DNA of 64,000 nucleotides from Geodermatophilus pulveris (GCF_900188375.1 NZ_FZOO01000010.1:105710-169709); one strand, 5' to 3'. Counted from the first letter of the stretch, positions 35,301-44,430 are shown. A program made the numbers and translations. Notes: generated from the letters alone by a model not told the origin.

Positions 35301-37022
35301 ATCGCCGGCGAGGAGCGGCACGTCGCCATCGAGGACGCCGGGCGGCTGCGTGACGCGCTGGGCACCGCCCTGCCGGTCGGGGTCCCCGAGGTGTTCACCG
35401 AGCCGGTGCCCGACCCGCTCGGCGACCTGGTCGGCCGCTACGCCCGCACCCACGGCCCCTTCCAGCCCGGTGAGGTGGCCCGCCGGCTGGGCCTGGGCGT
35501 GGCCGTGGTGACCGCGACCGCGCAGCGGCTGGTCGGCACCGGCCGGCTGGTCACCGGCGAGTTCCGCCCCGGCGGCAGCGGCCAGGAGTGGTGCGACGCC
35601 GACGTGCTCCGGTCGGTGCGGCGGCGCAGCCTGGCCCGGCTGCGGCAGGAGGTCGAGCCGGTCCCGGTCGGCACGCTGGCGCGGTTCACCCCGTCCTGGC
35701 AGTCGGTGGGCAGCCGGATGCGCGGCCCGGACGGCGTGCTGGCCGTCGTCGAGCAGCTGGCCGGCGCGCTCGTGCCGGCCAGCGCGCTGGAGTCGCTGGT
35801 CCTGCCGGCCCGGGTCCGCGACTACTCCCCCGCCATGCTCGACGAGCTGACCAGCGCCGGCGAGGTGCTGTGGGCCGGCGCCGGCGGGCTGCCCGGCGGC
35901 GACGGGTGGGTCAGCCTGGTGCCGGCCGACCTGGCGCCGCTGCTGCTGCCCGACCCGCTGGAGCTGGGCGGGTCGGGCGACGGACACGCCGGCTCCCCGG
36001 TGCTCGAACAGCTCTCCGGCGGCCAGGCGCTGTTCTTCCGCGGGCTGTCCGACGCCGTCGGCCGGGTCGCCGGCACCATCGACGACGCCGCCCTCGCCGA
36101 CCTGGTCTGGGACCTCGTGTGGGCCGGCGTGCTCACCAACGACACCCTGGCCCCGCTGCGCACCCGGCTGTCCGGCGGCGGCACGCACAAGCGCACGCCG
36201 GCCGCGCCCCGGGCCAGGCTGGACCGCAGCCGCTACGGCCGCACCCGGCTGGGCCGCCCGGCCATGCCGACCCGCGGGGGCCCGCCCGCGATGGCCGGGC
36301 GCTGGTCCCGCCTCCCCGACCGGGAGCCGAACACCACCAAGCGGACGACGGCCCGCGCCGAGGCCCTGCTGGAGCGGCACGGCGTGCTGACGCGCGGCGC
36401 GGTGGTCGCCGAGCAGGTCGCCGGCGGCTTCTCCGCGGTCTACCCGGTGCTGCGGGCCTTCGAGGAGAACGGCCGGGCCCGCCGCGGCTACTTCGTGGAG
36501 ACCCTCGGCGCCGCCCAGTTCGGCACGCCGGGGTCGGTCGACCGGCTGCGCGGCTTCGCCGCACCCGACCGGGTGCCCGGCGGCGCGGTGGTGCTCGCCG
36601 CCACCGACCCGGCCAACGTCTACGGCGCGGCCCTGGCCTGGCCGGAGCGCCCGGGCACCGCGGCGGGGGCGGGCGGGGAGCCGGGCGGGGCGGTCGACGT
36701 CGGCGAGGGCACCGGCGGCGGACGGCGCCCCAGCGGGCACCGCGCCGGGCGCAAGGCCGGCGCGCTGGTCGTGCTCGTCGACGGCGAGCTGGTGCTCTAC
36801 GTCGAGCGCGGTGGCAAGACGCTGCTGTCCTGGACGGAGGACGAGACGGCGCTCAAGGAGGCGGCCACGGCGCTGTCCGGCGCCGTCGCGGCCGGTGCGC
36901 TGGGCCGGATGGTGGTGCAGAAGGCCGACGGCGCCTCGGTGCACGAGTCGACGCCGCTGTCGGCCGCGCTGCAGGCGGCCGGCTTCGCGGCCACCCCCCG
37001 CGGACTGCGCCTGCGGGGCTGA
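32391..37022 (+). CDS. lhr: Lhr-type large helicase
   Basis: 1543 residues, the full-length bacterial Lhr. Motif I is VVAPTGSGKTLAAFLW (Lys49), motif II IVDEVHAVADTKRG near residue 166, motif III GLSATVRPIEEVA and motif VI LQRVGRAGHQVG. After the helicase core and winged helix come Lhr-specific beta-barrel and the long C-terminal DUF4440/Lhr-CTD region. Actinobacterial Lhr is a 3'-5' ATP-dependent DNA helicase acting in DNA repair. A low-complexity Gly/Glu insertion lies near residue 1430. GTG at 32391 follows GACACT by 6 nt. The neighbouring Nei glycosylase at 37637 fits the known Lhr-Nei2 association. Confidence 0.95.
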   Translation: MPALDRFSEPTRAWFTGAFAEPTPAQEGAWQAISSGGHALVVAPTGSGKTLAAFLWSLDRLASSPPPADEVMRCRVLYVSPLKALAVDVERNLRAPLAGIGQAAARLGLPRPEIQVGTRSGDTPAEERRAFARRPTDILITTPESLFLLMTSAAREALRGVETVIVDEVHAVADTKRGAHLAVTLDRLDELLERPAQRIGLSATVRPIEEVATFLAGGRPVEVVAPASVKQWDLSVVVPVEDMSTLGQPTGELEGSAAGDQPRTSIWPAVEERVLDLVAAHRSTIVFANSRRLAERLTSRLNELAYERATGEPVPPGTNAAALMAQAGSGGGVPEGVQPVAAAHHGSVSREQRAVVEEALKSGRLPAVVATSSLELGIDMGAVDLVVQVEAPPTVASGLQRVGRAGHQVGAVSRGVLFPKYRGDLVQCALVAERMKAGAIESIRYLRNPLDVLAQQVVAVVSERPRTVDEVAALVRRSAPFASLPDSALHAVLDMLAGRYPSDAFAELRPRLTWDRVTDTLTARGGAQRLAVTSGGTIPDRGLFGVFLVGGEDARGGRRVGELDEEMVYESRVGDVFLLGSSSWRIQEITHDRVLVSPAPGQPGKMPFWHGDAPGRPLELGRALGAFLREVGSATPQAGLDRARAAGLDEWGAANLLAYLAEQKAATGHLPDDRTLLVERFRDELGDWRLVVHSPFGAQVNAPWALVLAARLRERYGVDVASMHSDDGIVLRLPDTTGEPPEADLAVLDPDDVEREVTTEVGSSALFASRFRECAARALLLPRRDPRRRTPLWQQRQRAAQLLSVASEFAGFPITLEAAREVLQDVYDVPGLVELMRDVRSRRVRVVDVQTQAASPFAQSLLFGYVGQFLYEGDAPLAERRAQALALDTGLLAELLGRSELRELLDAEALTEVERELQRLPAERHPRDVDGAADLLRLVGDLTPAEAAARGVPQAWLDELVAARRALVVRIAGEERHVAIEDAGRLRDALGTALPVGVPEVFTEPVPDPLGDLVGRYARTHGPFQPGEVARRLGLGVAVVTATAQRLVGTGRLVTGEFRPGGSGQEWCDADVLRSVRRRSLARLRQEVEPVPVGTLARFTPSWQSVGSRMRGPDGVLAVVEQLAGALVPASALESLVLPARVRDYSPAMLDELTSAGEVLWAGAGGLPGGDGWVSLVPADLAPLLLPDPLELGGSGDGHAGSPVLEQLSGGQALFFRGLSDAVGRVAGTIDDAALADLVWDLVWAGVLTNDTLAPLRTRLSGGGTHKRTPAAPRARLDRSRYGRTRLGRPAMPTRGGPPAMAGRWSRLPDREPNTTKRTTARAEALLERHGVLTRGAVVAEQVAGGFSAVYPVLRAFEENGRARRGYFVETLGAAQFGTPGSVDRLRGFAAPDRVPGGAVVLAATDPANVYGAALAWPERPGTAAGAGGEPGGAVDVGEGTGGGRRPSGHRAGRKAGALVVLVDGELVLYVERGGKTLLSWTEDETALKEAATALSGAVAAGALGRMVVQKADGASVHESTPLSAALQAAGFAATPRGLRLRG

Positions 37023-37053
37023 CCGGCCGCCCCCCGGCACCGGCCGACCGGGG

Positions 37054-37503
37054 TCACGCCAGGCCGAGAGACCGGTTCACCGCGTGGATGCGGGCGTTGC
37101 AGTCCTGCAGCCGCCGGGACATCCGCGTCGCGTCGACGACCCACAGCACGACGAACGCCAGCAGGCCCAGGAAGCCGATGAGCACCACCGTGGTCAGCCA
37201 GCTCAGCACGAAGCCCACCGCGTAGGCGACGCCCCACCCGGTGCGCCCCAGGTAGAAGTGGTGGGCGCCGAAGCCGCCGAGGAAGAACCAGAACAGCCAG
37301 GCCGCGGTGCCGTCCTTGTACGGCACGGGCACCGCCGGGCGCGCCGGGAGCCCGTACCCGTGCGGCAGGTGGTGGTGGTGCGGCACCGGGCCCGCGGGGA
37401 ACGACGGGGTGCCCCAGGCCTGCGGCGCACCGGCGGGCTGCCACGGGGCCGGCCGGCCCTCGTGCGGCGGCTGGCCGGCACCGGCGTGCGGCGGATACGT
37501 CAT
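37054..37503 (-). CDS. TM2-domain membrane protein
   Basis: 149 residues. A Pro/His-rich cytoplasmic N-terminus (HAGAGQPPHEGRPAPWQP; PHHHHLPHGYG) is followed by the TM2 signature AWLFWFFLGGFGAHHFYLGR and a second membrane segment (TTVVLIGFLGLLAFVVLWVV), with VVDATRMSRRLQ after it. ATG at 37503 has GAGGAG upstream. Function is unknown; the family is widespread in bacteria. It lies between the lhr and nei genes but on the opposite strand. The His cluster could bind metal, but this is speculation. Confidence 0.9.
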   Translation of the reverse strand: MTYPPHAGAGQPPHEGRPAPWQPAGAPQAWGTPSFPAGPVPHHHHLPHGYGLPARPAVPVPYKDGTAAWLFWFFLGGFGAHHFYLGRTGWGVAYAVGFVLSWLTTVVLIGFLGLLAFVVLWVVDATRMSRRLQDCNARIHAVNRSLGLA

Positions 37504-37636
37504 GTCGGCTCCTCGGGGTCGGGGCGCCGGGTCGCAGCGACCCCGCTCCCCCTGCATCGGCAGCGCGGGGCGGGCACTCCAGGCGAAGCAGCCGCCGGCC
37601 GCAGCGGACCGGCCGCCGGGCGGGGAGACTGGCGGC

Positions 37637-38491
37637 GTGCCCGAGGGAGACACCGTCTGGCTGGCCGCCCAGCGCATGAACACCGCCCTGGGCGGTGCCA
37701 CCCTGCGCCGCGGGGAGCTGCGCGTGCCCCAGCTGGCGGCCACCGACCTGGCCGGCCGCACCGTCGCCGAGGTGGTGCCCCGCGGCAAGCACATGCTCAC
37801 CCGGTTCACCGACGGCTGGACGCTGCGCACCCACTACCGCATGGACGGCAGCTGGCACATCTACCGGCCGGGCGCCCGCTGGCAGGGCGGCCCCGCGTTC
37901 AGCGTCCGGGCGGTCCTCGCCACCGACGACTGGGAGTGCGTGGGCTACCGCCTGCACGACGTGGCGATGGTGCGCACCGAGCACGAGGACTCCCTGGTCG
38001 GCCACCTCGGCCCCGACGTCCTCGGCCCCGACTGGGACCTCGAGGAGGCGCTGCGCCGGTTGCGCGCGCACCCCGGCGCGGAGATCGGCGCGGCCGTCCT
38101 GGACCAGCGCAACCTGTGCGGGCCCGGGAACCTCTACAAGGTCGAGGGCCTGTTCGTGTGCGGCGTGCACCCGTGGATGCGGGTGGCCGACGTCGAGGAC
38201 CTGCCCGGCCTGGTCGAGCGGACCCGGGCGCTGATGCTGGCCAACCGCGACCGGCCCGAGCAGAGCACCACCGGCGACCTGCGCCGCGGCCGGGACCACT
38301 GGGTCTACGGCCGCAAGGACAGGCCGTGCTACCGCTGCGGCACGCGGGTCCTGCGCGGCGACCAGGGCCCGGACCTGCAGGAGCGGATCACCTACTGGTG
38401 CCCGACCTGCCAGGCCACCGACGCCCCGGTCGACCCGGCGGCCCGCACCGGCGAGCCCGACCACCCGCCACCGCTGGCCAGCGCCACCTGA
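37637..38491 (+). CDS. nei: Nei-type DNA glycosylase/AP lyase
   Basis: 284 residues of the Fpg/Nei family. The catalytic N-terminus is PEGDTVWLAAQRMN, with Pro2 as nucleophile and Glu3 as acid; Lys in PRGKHMLTRF and the H2TH region (AAVLDQRNLCGPGNLYKVEG) follow, and the zinc finger CYRCGTRV...WCPTCQ closes the protein. It removes oxidised pyrimidines. GTG at 37637 encodes the residue just before PEGDT, so it is correct. It follows GAGACT by 6 nt. It is on the same strand as lhr. Confidence 0.95.
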   Translation: MPEGDTVWLAAQRMNTALGGATLRRGELRVPQLAATDLAGRTVAEVVPRGKHMLTRFTDGWTLRTHYRMDGSWHIYRPGARWQGGPAFSVRAVLATDDWECVGYRLHDVAMVRTEHEDSLVGHLGPDVLGPDWDLEEALRRLRAHPGAEIGAAVLDQRNLCGPGNLYKVEGLFVCGVHPWMRVADVEDLPGLVERTRALMLANRDRPEQSTTGDLRRGRDHWVYGRKDRPCYRCGTRVLRGDQGPDLQERITYWCPTCQATDAPVDPAARTGEPDHPPPLASAT

Positions 38492-38539
38492 CCCCCCGCC
38501 CCCGCCGCGCGCGCCCCCGCGGCAGGGGCAGGGCCCCGC

Positions 38540-39376
38540 TCAGGGCTGCTGGTCGCGGTCGGCGGGCTGGGCCACCGGCTGACCGGGGGCGGAGGTCGGC
38601 ACCGACGGCGTCCCCTCCTCCAGCGCCGGGGCCGCGGCCTGGCCGGTGACCGCCTGCTGCCCCATGGAGGCGCGGATCTGGTCCAGCCGGGAGGCGCCGG
38701 CGACGTCCAGGGTCGCCTTCTGCACCTCGAGCATCCGGCCCTCGACCGACGTCTGGGCCAGCTCCGCCTGGCCGAGGGCGTTGGCGTAGCGGGCCTCGAT
38801 CTTGTCGCGCACCTCGCCGAGGCTGGGCGTGTTCCCCGGCGCGGACAGCTCGTTGACCTGCTTGAGCGAGGCCGCGACGTGCTCCTGCATCTTGGCCTGC
38901 TCCAGCTGGCTCATCAGCTTGGTGCGCTCGGCCAGGGTGGTCTGCAGGCGCATGCGGCTCTGCTCGACCGCGCCGCGGGCCTGCTCGGCGGCCTGCAGCG
39001 CCTCGTCGTGGCTGCGCTTGAGGTCCTCCATGGCCTGCTCGGCGGCGACCAGCTGGGTGGCGAAGGCCTGCGCCGCCTGCTCGTACTCCGCGGCCTTGGC
39101 CGCGTCCCCGTTCGCGCGGGTCTGGTCGGCCAGGACGAGCGCCTGCCGCGCGGAGGCCTGCAGCTTCTCCACCTCGCCGAGCTGCCGGTTGAGCCGCATC
39201 TCCAGCTGCCGCTGGTTGCCCAGCACCGCCGCCGCCTGGTTGGCCAGCGCCTGGTGCCGCTGCTGCTCGGCCTCGATCGCCTGCGCGATCTGGATCTTCG
39301 GGTCGGCCTTCTCGTCGATCTTCGCGTTGGCGGAGGCCGTGAGGTACCTCCACAGCTTCACGAACGGGTTCGGCAT
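38540..39376 (-). CDS. pspA: PspA/IM30-family envelope stress protein
   Basis: 278 residues, mostly long coiled coil: [40 protein letters not shown] and [20 protein letters not shown]. The N-terminus [19 protein letters not shown] is the membrane-contacting helix and the C-terminus is Pro/Ala-rich. PspA binds damaged membrane and buffers stress. ATG at 39376 has AGGAGG upstream. In M. tuberculosis it is cotranscribed with clgR; here clgR lies about 9 kb away behind a sugar-uptake block. Confidence 0.92.
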   Translation of the reverse strand: MPNPFVKLWRYLTASANAKIDEKADPKIQIAQAIEAEQQRHQALANQAAAVLGNQRQLEMRLNRQLGEVEKLQASARQALVLADQTRANGDAAKAAEYEQAAQAFATQLVAAEQAMEDLKRSHDEALQAAEQARGAVEQSRMRLQTTLAERTKLMSQLEQAKMQEHVAASLKQVNELSAPGNTPSLGEVRDKIEARYANALGQAELAQTSVEGRMLEVQKATLDVAGASRLDQIRASMGQQAVTGQAAAPALEEGTPSVPTSAPGQPVAQPADRDQQP

Positions 39377-39510
39377 CGGTCCTCCTGCGCAGTAGCGGTC
39401 GTCCGCCGGGGCACACCCGTCCGGCGGGCCGCAACGATCGATAGTCCCCGTCATCGTCCCAGGTGCGCCCGAGGGTCAGCCAGCGCGAGGTGGGCGGGCA
39501 CCGCGGTCGC

Positions 39511-39516
39511 TAGGGT
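39511..39516 (+). promoter_or_regulatory. -10 hexamer of the PfkB kinase gene (leaderless layout)
   Basis: TAGGGT, 6 nt, then GTG at 39523 with no ribosome-binding site. Confidence 0.6.
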
Positions 39517-39522
39517 CGCGGC

Positions 39523-40539
39523 GTGACCAGCGACCGCTCGGTGCTGAGCGTCCTCGGGGAACTCGTCGTCGACATGCTCCCCGACACGGCGGCCGGCGCC
39601 GGGCCGCACGGCACGGCACCGCACTACGTCGCCCGTCCCGGCGGCAACGCGCTGAACGTCGCGGTCGCCGCCGGCCGCCTGGGCGTGCCGGTGCGGCTGC
39701 TGGCCCGGCTGGGCACCGGGCCGCTGGCCGTCGGGCTGCGGCGGCACGCGGAGCTGGCCGGCGTCGACCTCGCCGGGCTGGTCCCGGCCACCGAGCCGGT
39801 GAGCCTCGCGGTGGTGGGCCTGGGCCCCGACGGCTCGCCGGGCTACGGCTTCCACGTGCAGGGGGCTGCCGACTGGCAGTGGACCGACACGGAGCTCGCC
39901 GCCGTCCTCCCGCCGGGGACGGCGATCCTGCACGTGGGCTCCATCTCCAGCTGGACGCCGCCGGGCTGCGAGGCCATCGCCCGGCTGGTGGAGCAGGTGG
40001 CCGCCGACGGCCGGGCGTTGGTGAGCGTGGACCCCAACATCCGGCCGATGCTGGCCGACGGCCCGGTCGGGACGGCGCTGGGCAACGCGCCGGGGTCGGT
40101 GCGGGCCCGGCTGGACCGGCTGCTCTCCCGCGCCGACATCGTCAAGGTCAGCGCCGAGGACCTCGCCTGGCTCGAGCCGGACGCCGCCGGGGACCTGGAC
40201 GCGACGGCGCTGCGCTGGGCCGACCGCGGCGTGGCGCTGGTGCTGCTCACCGACGGCGGGGCGCCGCTGCGCATCGCCCGGCCCGGCCGCGAGCTGGTGC
40301 ACCGGGAGCCGCCGCGGGTGACCGTCGCCGACACCGTGGGCGCGGGCGACTCGCTGGCCGCGGGCCTGTTCGCCGGGCTGCTGGAGGCCGGCGTCACCAC
40401 CCGGGAGGCCCTGGAGCAGCTGCCCGACGAGCGGCTGCTGCCGATCGTCGACGACGCCGCGCTGGTGGCCGCGCTGAACTGCACCCGCGAGGGCGCCGAC
40501 CCGCCGATCCGCGACGAGCTGGCCGCCGCCCGCCGGTGA
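39523..40539 (+). CDS. PfkB-family carbohydrate kinase
   Basis: 338 residues of the ribokinase fold. The N-terminal signature is YVARPGGNALNVAVAAGRLG and the C-terminal catalytic motif is VTVADTVGAGDSLAAGLFAG, with Asp near residue 274 as base. LVSVDPNIRPMLADG and IVKVSAEDLAWLEP are further family stretches. It phosphorylates a sugar or nucleoside; fructokinase is a common annotation. It faces the alpha-glucosidase and trehalose-type importer (convergent, 18 bp apart), so a role downstream of disaccharide uptake is plausible. Confidence 0.9.
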   Translation: MTSDRSVLSVLGELVVDMLPDTAAGAGPHGTAPHYVARPGGNALNVAVAAGRLGVPVRLLARLGTGPLAVGLRRHAELAGVDLAGLVPATEPVSLAVVGLGPDGSPGYGFHVQGAADWQWTDTELAAVLPPGTAILHVGSISSWTPPGCEAIARLVEQVAADGRALVSVDPNIRPMLADGPVGTALGNAPGSVRARLDRLLSRADIVKVSAEDLAWLEPDAAGDLDATALRWADRGVALVLLTDGGAPLRIARPGRELVHREPPRVTVADTVGAGDSLAAGLFAGLLEAGVTTREALEQLPDERLLPIVDDAALVAALNCTREGADPPIRDELAAARR

Positions 40540-40557
40540 GCGGCCCGGCCGCGTCGC

Positions 40558-42219
40558 TCACCGCTGGTCGGTCCGCAGCCAGACGGCGGTGTCGGCCGGC
40601 AGCCCGCCGTCGACGGCCGCGCTGGCCAGCACCGGACGGCCCTGCCCGGTCAGCGGCACCGGCCGCGCGGAGAGGTTGACGACGCAGCGGAAGGCGGGCC
40701 CGCGGTCGAAGGCCAGCACGCCGTCCCCGAGGTCGCGCCAGGTCAGCCGCGCGTCGTCGGCGAGGCCCGGCAGCCCGCGGCGCAGCCGCAGGGCGCTGCG
40801 GTACAGCGACAGGGTGGACGCCGGGTCGTCGCGCTGGGCGGCCACGGTCAGCTCCCGCCACCGCTCCGGCTGCGGCAGCCACGGGCGGACGCCGTCGGCG
40901 GTGAACCCGAACGGCGGCCGGTCCCCGGACCACGGCAGCGGCACCCGGCAGCCGTCCCGGCCGCGGGCGGTGCGGCCGGAGCGCTCCCAGGTCGGGTCGG
41001 TCAGGGCCTCCTCGGGCAGGTCCTCCACCTCGGGCAGGCCCAGCTCCTCCCCCTGGTACAGGTAGGCCCCGCCCGGCAGCGCGAGGGTGAGCAGCGCCGC
41101 CGCGCGGGCCCGGCGCAGGCCGAGGACGGGGTCGGCGGGCACGGAGCGGTCGAAGCCCATGGTCGCCGCACCGCTGGCCGCCCGGCCGAACCGGGTCACG
41201 TGCCGGGTCTCGTCGTGGCTGGACAGCACCCAGGTGGCCGGGGCCCCGACCGGCGCGAGGGCGCCGAGGGTGCCGTCGATGGCCGCCCGCAGGCTCCCGG
41301 CGTCCCAGGGGGCGCGGAGGTAGTCGAAGTTGAACGTGGTGTGCAGCTCGTCCGGGCGGACGTAACGGGCCAGCCGCTCGGGGCCGGCGACCACCGCCTC
41401 GGAGACGAACAGCCGGTCGCCGGGGTAGGCGTCGCTGATCCGGCGCCAGCGCCGGAAGACCTCGTGCACCTCCTCGCGGTCCCAGTGCGGGTTGTCCCGC
41501 CAGCGGCTGGACTCGAACCGCGCACCGGGGCCGTGGCCGGCGTCCGGCAGCCCGGGGACCTTGGCCAGCGCCGGTGCGGCGTCGACGCGGATGCCGTCGA
41601 CGCCGCGGTCCAGCCAGAACCGGACGATCCCGTCGAACTCCTCCTGCACCGCCGCGTCGTCCCAGTCCAGGTCGGGCTGCTCCGGGGCGAACAGGTGCAG
41701 GTACCACTGCCCCGTCGACCCGTCCGGCTCGCGCACCCGGGTCCACGCCGGGCCGCCGAAGGCGCTGATCCAGTCGTTGGGCGGGCTCGCGCCCCCGTCC
41801 CGGCCGTCCCGGAAGAAGTACCGCGCCCGCTCGGGTGCGGCCGGACCGCCGGCGACGGCCGCGCGGAACCACGGGTGCTCGGCGGAGGTGTGGTTGGCGA
41901 CCAGGTCGACCACCAGCCGCAGCCCGGCGTCGTGCAGCTCGGCGAGCAGCGCGTCGACGTCGGCGAGGGTGCCCAGCCGGGGGTCGATGGCGCGGTGGTC
42001 GGTGACGTCGTAGCCGCCGTCGGCCATCGGTGAGGGGTACCAGGGCGTGACCCAGACGGCGTCGGCGCCGAGGTCGGCCAGGTAGGGCACCCGGCTGCGC
42101 AGCCCGCCCACGTCGCCCACGCCGTCGCCGTCGGAGTCGGCGAAGCTGCGCAGGTAGACCTCGTAGACGACCGCCGTCCGCCACCACGGACGGCGGTCGT
42201 CACGGGACGACGACGTCAC
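40558..42219 (-). CDS. GH13 alpha-glucosidase (oligo-1,6-glucosidase/trehalose-hydrolase type)
   Basis: 553 residues, cytoplasmic (no signal peptide). It begins WWRTAVVYEVYLRSFADSDG, followed by LGADAVWVTPWYPSPMADGG and LVVDLVANHTSAEHPWF. The nucleophile Asp is in VDGIRVDAAPAL (near residue 210), the acid/base Glu in FVSEAVVAG (near 273) and the third acid in LSSHDETRH. It hydrolyses alpha-glucosidic disaccharides or oligosaccharides. It lies downstream of sugC on the same strand, separated by a 57-bp dispersed repeat, and so probably processes what the importer brings in. Confidence 0.92.
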   Translation of the reverse strand: MTSSSRDDRRPWWRTAVVYEVYLRSFADSDGDGVGDVGGLRSRVPYLADLGADAVWVTPWYPSPMADGGYDVTDHRAIDPRLGTLADVDALLAELHDAGLRLVVDLVANHTSAEHPWFRAAVAGGPAAPERARYFFRDGRDGGASPPNDWISAFGGPAWTRVREPDGSTGQWYLHLFAPEQPDLDWDDAAVQEEFDGIVRFWLDRGVDGIRVDAAPALAKVPGLPDAGHGPGARFESSRWRDNPHWDREEVHEVFRRWRRISDAYPGDRLFVSEAVVAGPERLARYVRPDELHTTFNFDYLRAPWDAGSLRAAIDGTLGALAPVGAPATWVLSSHDETRHVTRFGRAASGAATMGFDRSVPADPVLGLRRARAAALLTLALPGGAYLYQGEELGLPEVEDLPEEALTDPTWERSGRTARGRDGCRVPLPWSGDRPPFGFTADGVRPWLPQPERWRELTVAAQRDDPASTLSLYRSALRLRRGLPGLADDARLTWRDLGDGVLAFDRGPAFRCVVNLSARPVPLTGQGRPVLASAAVDGGLPADTAVWLRTDQR

Positions 42220-42222
42220 CTC

Positions 42223-42279
42223 GGCCCCGTCCCGGGGCCCGCCCCGAGCCTGCGAGGGGTGGGGAGGACGGGGTCCTCC
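42223..42279. repeat. 57-bp structured intergenic repeat, copy A
   Basis: It matches copy B at 50942-50998 in 54 of 57 positions. It contains GCCCCG-TCC-CGGGGC and GGAGGAC-GGG-GTCCTCC, two small hairpins, with CCCCG...GGGG pairing between them. It lies between sugC (stop at 42281) and the GH13 gene, right after a minus-strand stop, as copy B does after ftsK. Confidence 0.85.
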
Positions 42280-42280
42280 C

Positions 42281-43558
42281 TCAGGCCGCGCCCGCCCGGG
42301 AGGCCCCGCCGCCGACCGTGGATCCGTGGGTCTGCGCCTCCTGGACCTGCTCGACCCGGTCCTCGGTGGCCATCTGGGTCAGCCGCGCGCCGGCCTCGGC
42401 GTCCCGGGTCAGGTTCTCGCCGGTCTGCGGGTCGAAGACGTGCACCTTGCGGGAGTCCAGCCAGAAGTCGGCCTCCCGGCCCTCGCGGATGCGGCTGGTG
42501 GCGTCGATGGACACGATCGCCTGGGTGCGCAGCTCCTCGGAGTCCAGCTCCCGGGACAGGTCCCGCAGCTGGGTGCGGATCGCGTCGGGCGCCTCGTAGG
42601 GGATGTAGGCGTACTGGGAGTCGCCCAGCCACTCGGTGACGTCGACCCGCGCCCGGAACACCGAGCCCAGCGGCCGCTTGGCGTCGTCGACCAGCGAGGC
42701 GTCCTCGAAGTACTCCGGGCGGATGCCGACCAGCAGCAGGTCGCGCCCGCGGACGGCCGCGGCGCGCCGCTCGTCGAGGACGATCGGCCCGAACGGCGTC
42801 TGCAGCCGGTCGCCCTCCAGGCTGGCGGGCAGGAAGTTCATCGGCGGGGAGCCGATGAAGCCGGCGACGAAGAGGTTGACCGGCTGCTCGTAGAGTTCCC
42901 GCGGCGAGGCCACCTGCTGGATCTTGCCCTTGCGCAGCACGCAGACCCGGTCGCCGAGGGTCATGGCCTCGGTCTGGTCGTGGGTGACGTAGACCGTGGT
43001 GATGCCCAGCCGGCGCTGCAGCCGGGAGATCTCGGTGCGCATCTGACCGCGCAGTTTGGCGTCGAGGTTGGACAGCGGCTCGTCGAAGAGGAACGCCTCG
43101 GCCTGGCGCACGATCGCCCGGCCCATCGCGACGCGCTGCCGCTGGCCACCGGAGAGGTTGGCCGGCTTGCGCTCCAGGTGCTCCTTGAGCTCGAGCACGT
43201 CGGAGGCCTCGGTGACCCGGCGGCGCACCTCGTCGTCGGGCATCTTGGCCAGCCGCAGGGGGAAGGCGATGTTCTCGTACACGGTCATGTGCGGGTAGAG
43301 CGCGTAGTTCTGGAACACCATCGACAGGTTGCGGTCGCGCGGGGCGAGGTCGTTGACCCGCTTGCCGCCGATGATCATGTCGCCGCTGGTGATGTCCTCC
43401 AGGCCCACGATCATCCGCAGCAGCGTCGACTTCCCGCAGCCGGACGGGCCGACGAGGATCATGAACTCCCCGTCGGCGATGTCCAGGCTGACGTCGTTCA
43501 CCGCCGGGTAGCCGTCGCCGTACTGCTTGACGATGTGGCGCATCTCGATCGATGCCAT
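42281..43558 (-). CDS. sugC: trehalose-type ABC importer ATPase
   Basis: 425 residues of the MalK/UgpC type. Walker A GPSGCGKSTLLRM, signature NLSGGQRQRVAMGRAIV, Walker B AFLFDEPLSNLDAKLRGQ and VYVTHDQTEAMTLGD are intact, followed by the TOBE regulatory domains (GFIGSPPMNFLPA; LLVGIRPEYF). The C-terminal 50 residues, including AQTHGSTVGGGASRAGAA, are an extra tail. ATG at 43558. Last gene of the transporter operon; the assignment as SugC rests on the neighbouring SugA-like permease. Confidence 0.85.
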   Translation of the reverse strand: MASIEMRHIVKQYGDGYPAVNDVSLDIADGEFMILVGPSGCGKSTLLRMIVGLEDITSGDMIIGGKRVNDLAPRDRNLSMVFQNYALYPHMTVYENIAFPLRLAKMPDDEVRRRVTEASDVLELKEHLERKPANLSGGQRQRVAMGRAIVRQAEAFLFDEPLSNLDAKLRGQMRTEISRLQRRLGITTVYVTHDQTEAMTLGDRVCVLRKGKIQQVASPRELYEQPVNLFVAGFIGSPPMNFLPASLEGDRLQTPFGPIVLDERRAAAVRGRDLLLVGIRPEYFEDASLVDDAKRPLGSVFRARVDVTEWLGDSQYAYIPYEAPDAIRTQLRDLSRELDSEELRTQAIVSIDATSRIREGREADFWLDSRKVHVFDPQTGENLTRDAEAGARLTQMATEDRVEQVQEAQTHGSTVGGGASRAGAA

Positions 43559-43596
43559 GAGATCTCTTCCCTCGCTGAGGTGGGTGGGTACGGGGG

Positions 43597-44430
43597 TCAG
43601 CCCTTGACCGCGCCGTTGGTGAGACCGGCGACGATGCGCCGTTGGAAGAGCAGGACCAGGACGACCACGGGGATGGTCACCAGGACCGCCGCGGCGGCGA
43701 TGGCCCCGGTGGGGTCCTCGAACTGCGAGGCACCGGAGAACAGCCCCAGCGCCGCGGGCACCGGCCGGGAGGCCTCGGTGGAGGTGAGGGAGATGCCGTA
43801 GGCGAAGTCGTTCCAGGCGATGAAGAAGGCGATGATCGCCGTGGTGAACACGCCGGGCGCGGCCAGCGGCACGATCACCTTGCGGAACGCCTGCCACGTC
43901 GTCGCGCCGTCGACCTGGGCGGCCTGCTCCATCTCCCAGGGGATCTCCCGGAAGAACGCCGACATCGTCCAGATGGAGATCGGCAGGGTGAGCGACAGGT
44001 AGGGGATGATCAGCCCCGGCCAGGTGTCGTACAGCCCGATCTGGCGCCACAGGTTGAACAGCGGCGTGACGATCGAGATGACCGGGAAGATGGCCACCGC
44101 GAGCGCCGTGGAGAGGATCAGCCGCTTGCCCGGGAAGTCCAGCCGGGCGATCGCGTAGGCGGCGAACATCGCCAGGACGCAGGAGATGAACGTGGCGATC
44201 AGGCAGATGCCGAAGGAGTTGCGCAGCGCCGGCAGGAACAGCCCGCTCGCCGACCCGGTGAGGATCGTCGTGTAGTTGTCCACCGTGGGGGACGTCGGAA
44301 GGAACGACTGGTTGGCGATGTCGGAGGCGTCCTTGAACGACAGGGACACGATCCAGGCGATGGGGAACAGTGCGTAGACGACGATCAGGAAACCCCCGAC
44401 CCACCACCAGGTCCTCTCCCGCGTGGACAT
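43597..44430 (-). CDS. sugB: trehalose-type ABC importer permease
   Basis: About 277 residues with six membrane segments, MalG-like. FLIVVYALFPIAWIVSLSFK opens the first helix and the EAA loop is EMEQAAQVDGATTWQAFRKV. The C-terminus ends in RRIVAGLTNGAVKG, standard for this family. ATG at 44430 overlaps the sugA stop as TGATG, with AGAGGGGA upstream; a GTG one codon earlier would overlap as GTGA. Confidence 0.87.
   Translation of the reverse strand: MSTRERTWWWVGGFLIVVYALFPIAWIVSLSFKDASDIANQSFLPTSPTVDNYTTILTGSASGLFLPALRNSFGICLIATFISCVLAMFAAYAIARLDFPGKRLILSTALAVAIFPVISIVTPLFNLWRQIGLYDTWPGLIIPYLSLTLPISIWTMSAFFREIPWEMEQAAQVDGATTWQAFRKVIVPLAAPGVFTTAIIAFFIAWNDFAYGISLTSTEASRPVPAALGLFSGASQFEDPTGAIAAAAVLVTIPVVVLVLLFQRRIVAGLTNGAVKG

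Noticed and set aside
32628..37040. Open minus-strand frame of more than 1400 codons opposite lhr
   Set aside because: The plus strand encodes a full Lhr with all helicase motifs. The antisense product is low-complexity.
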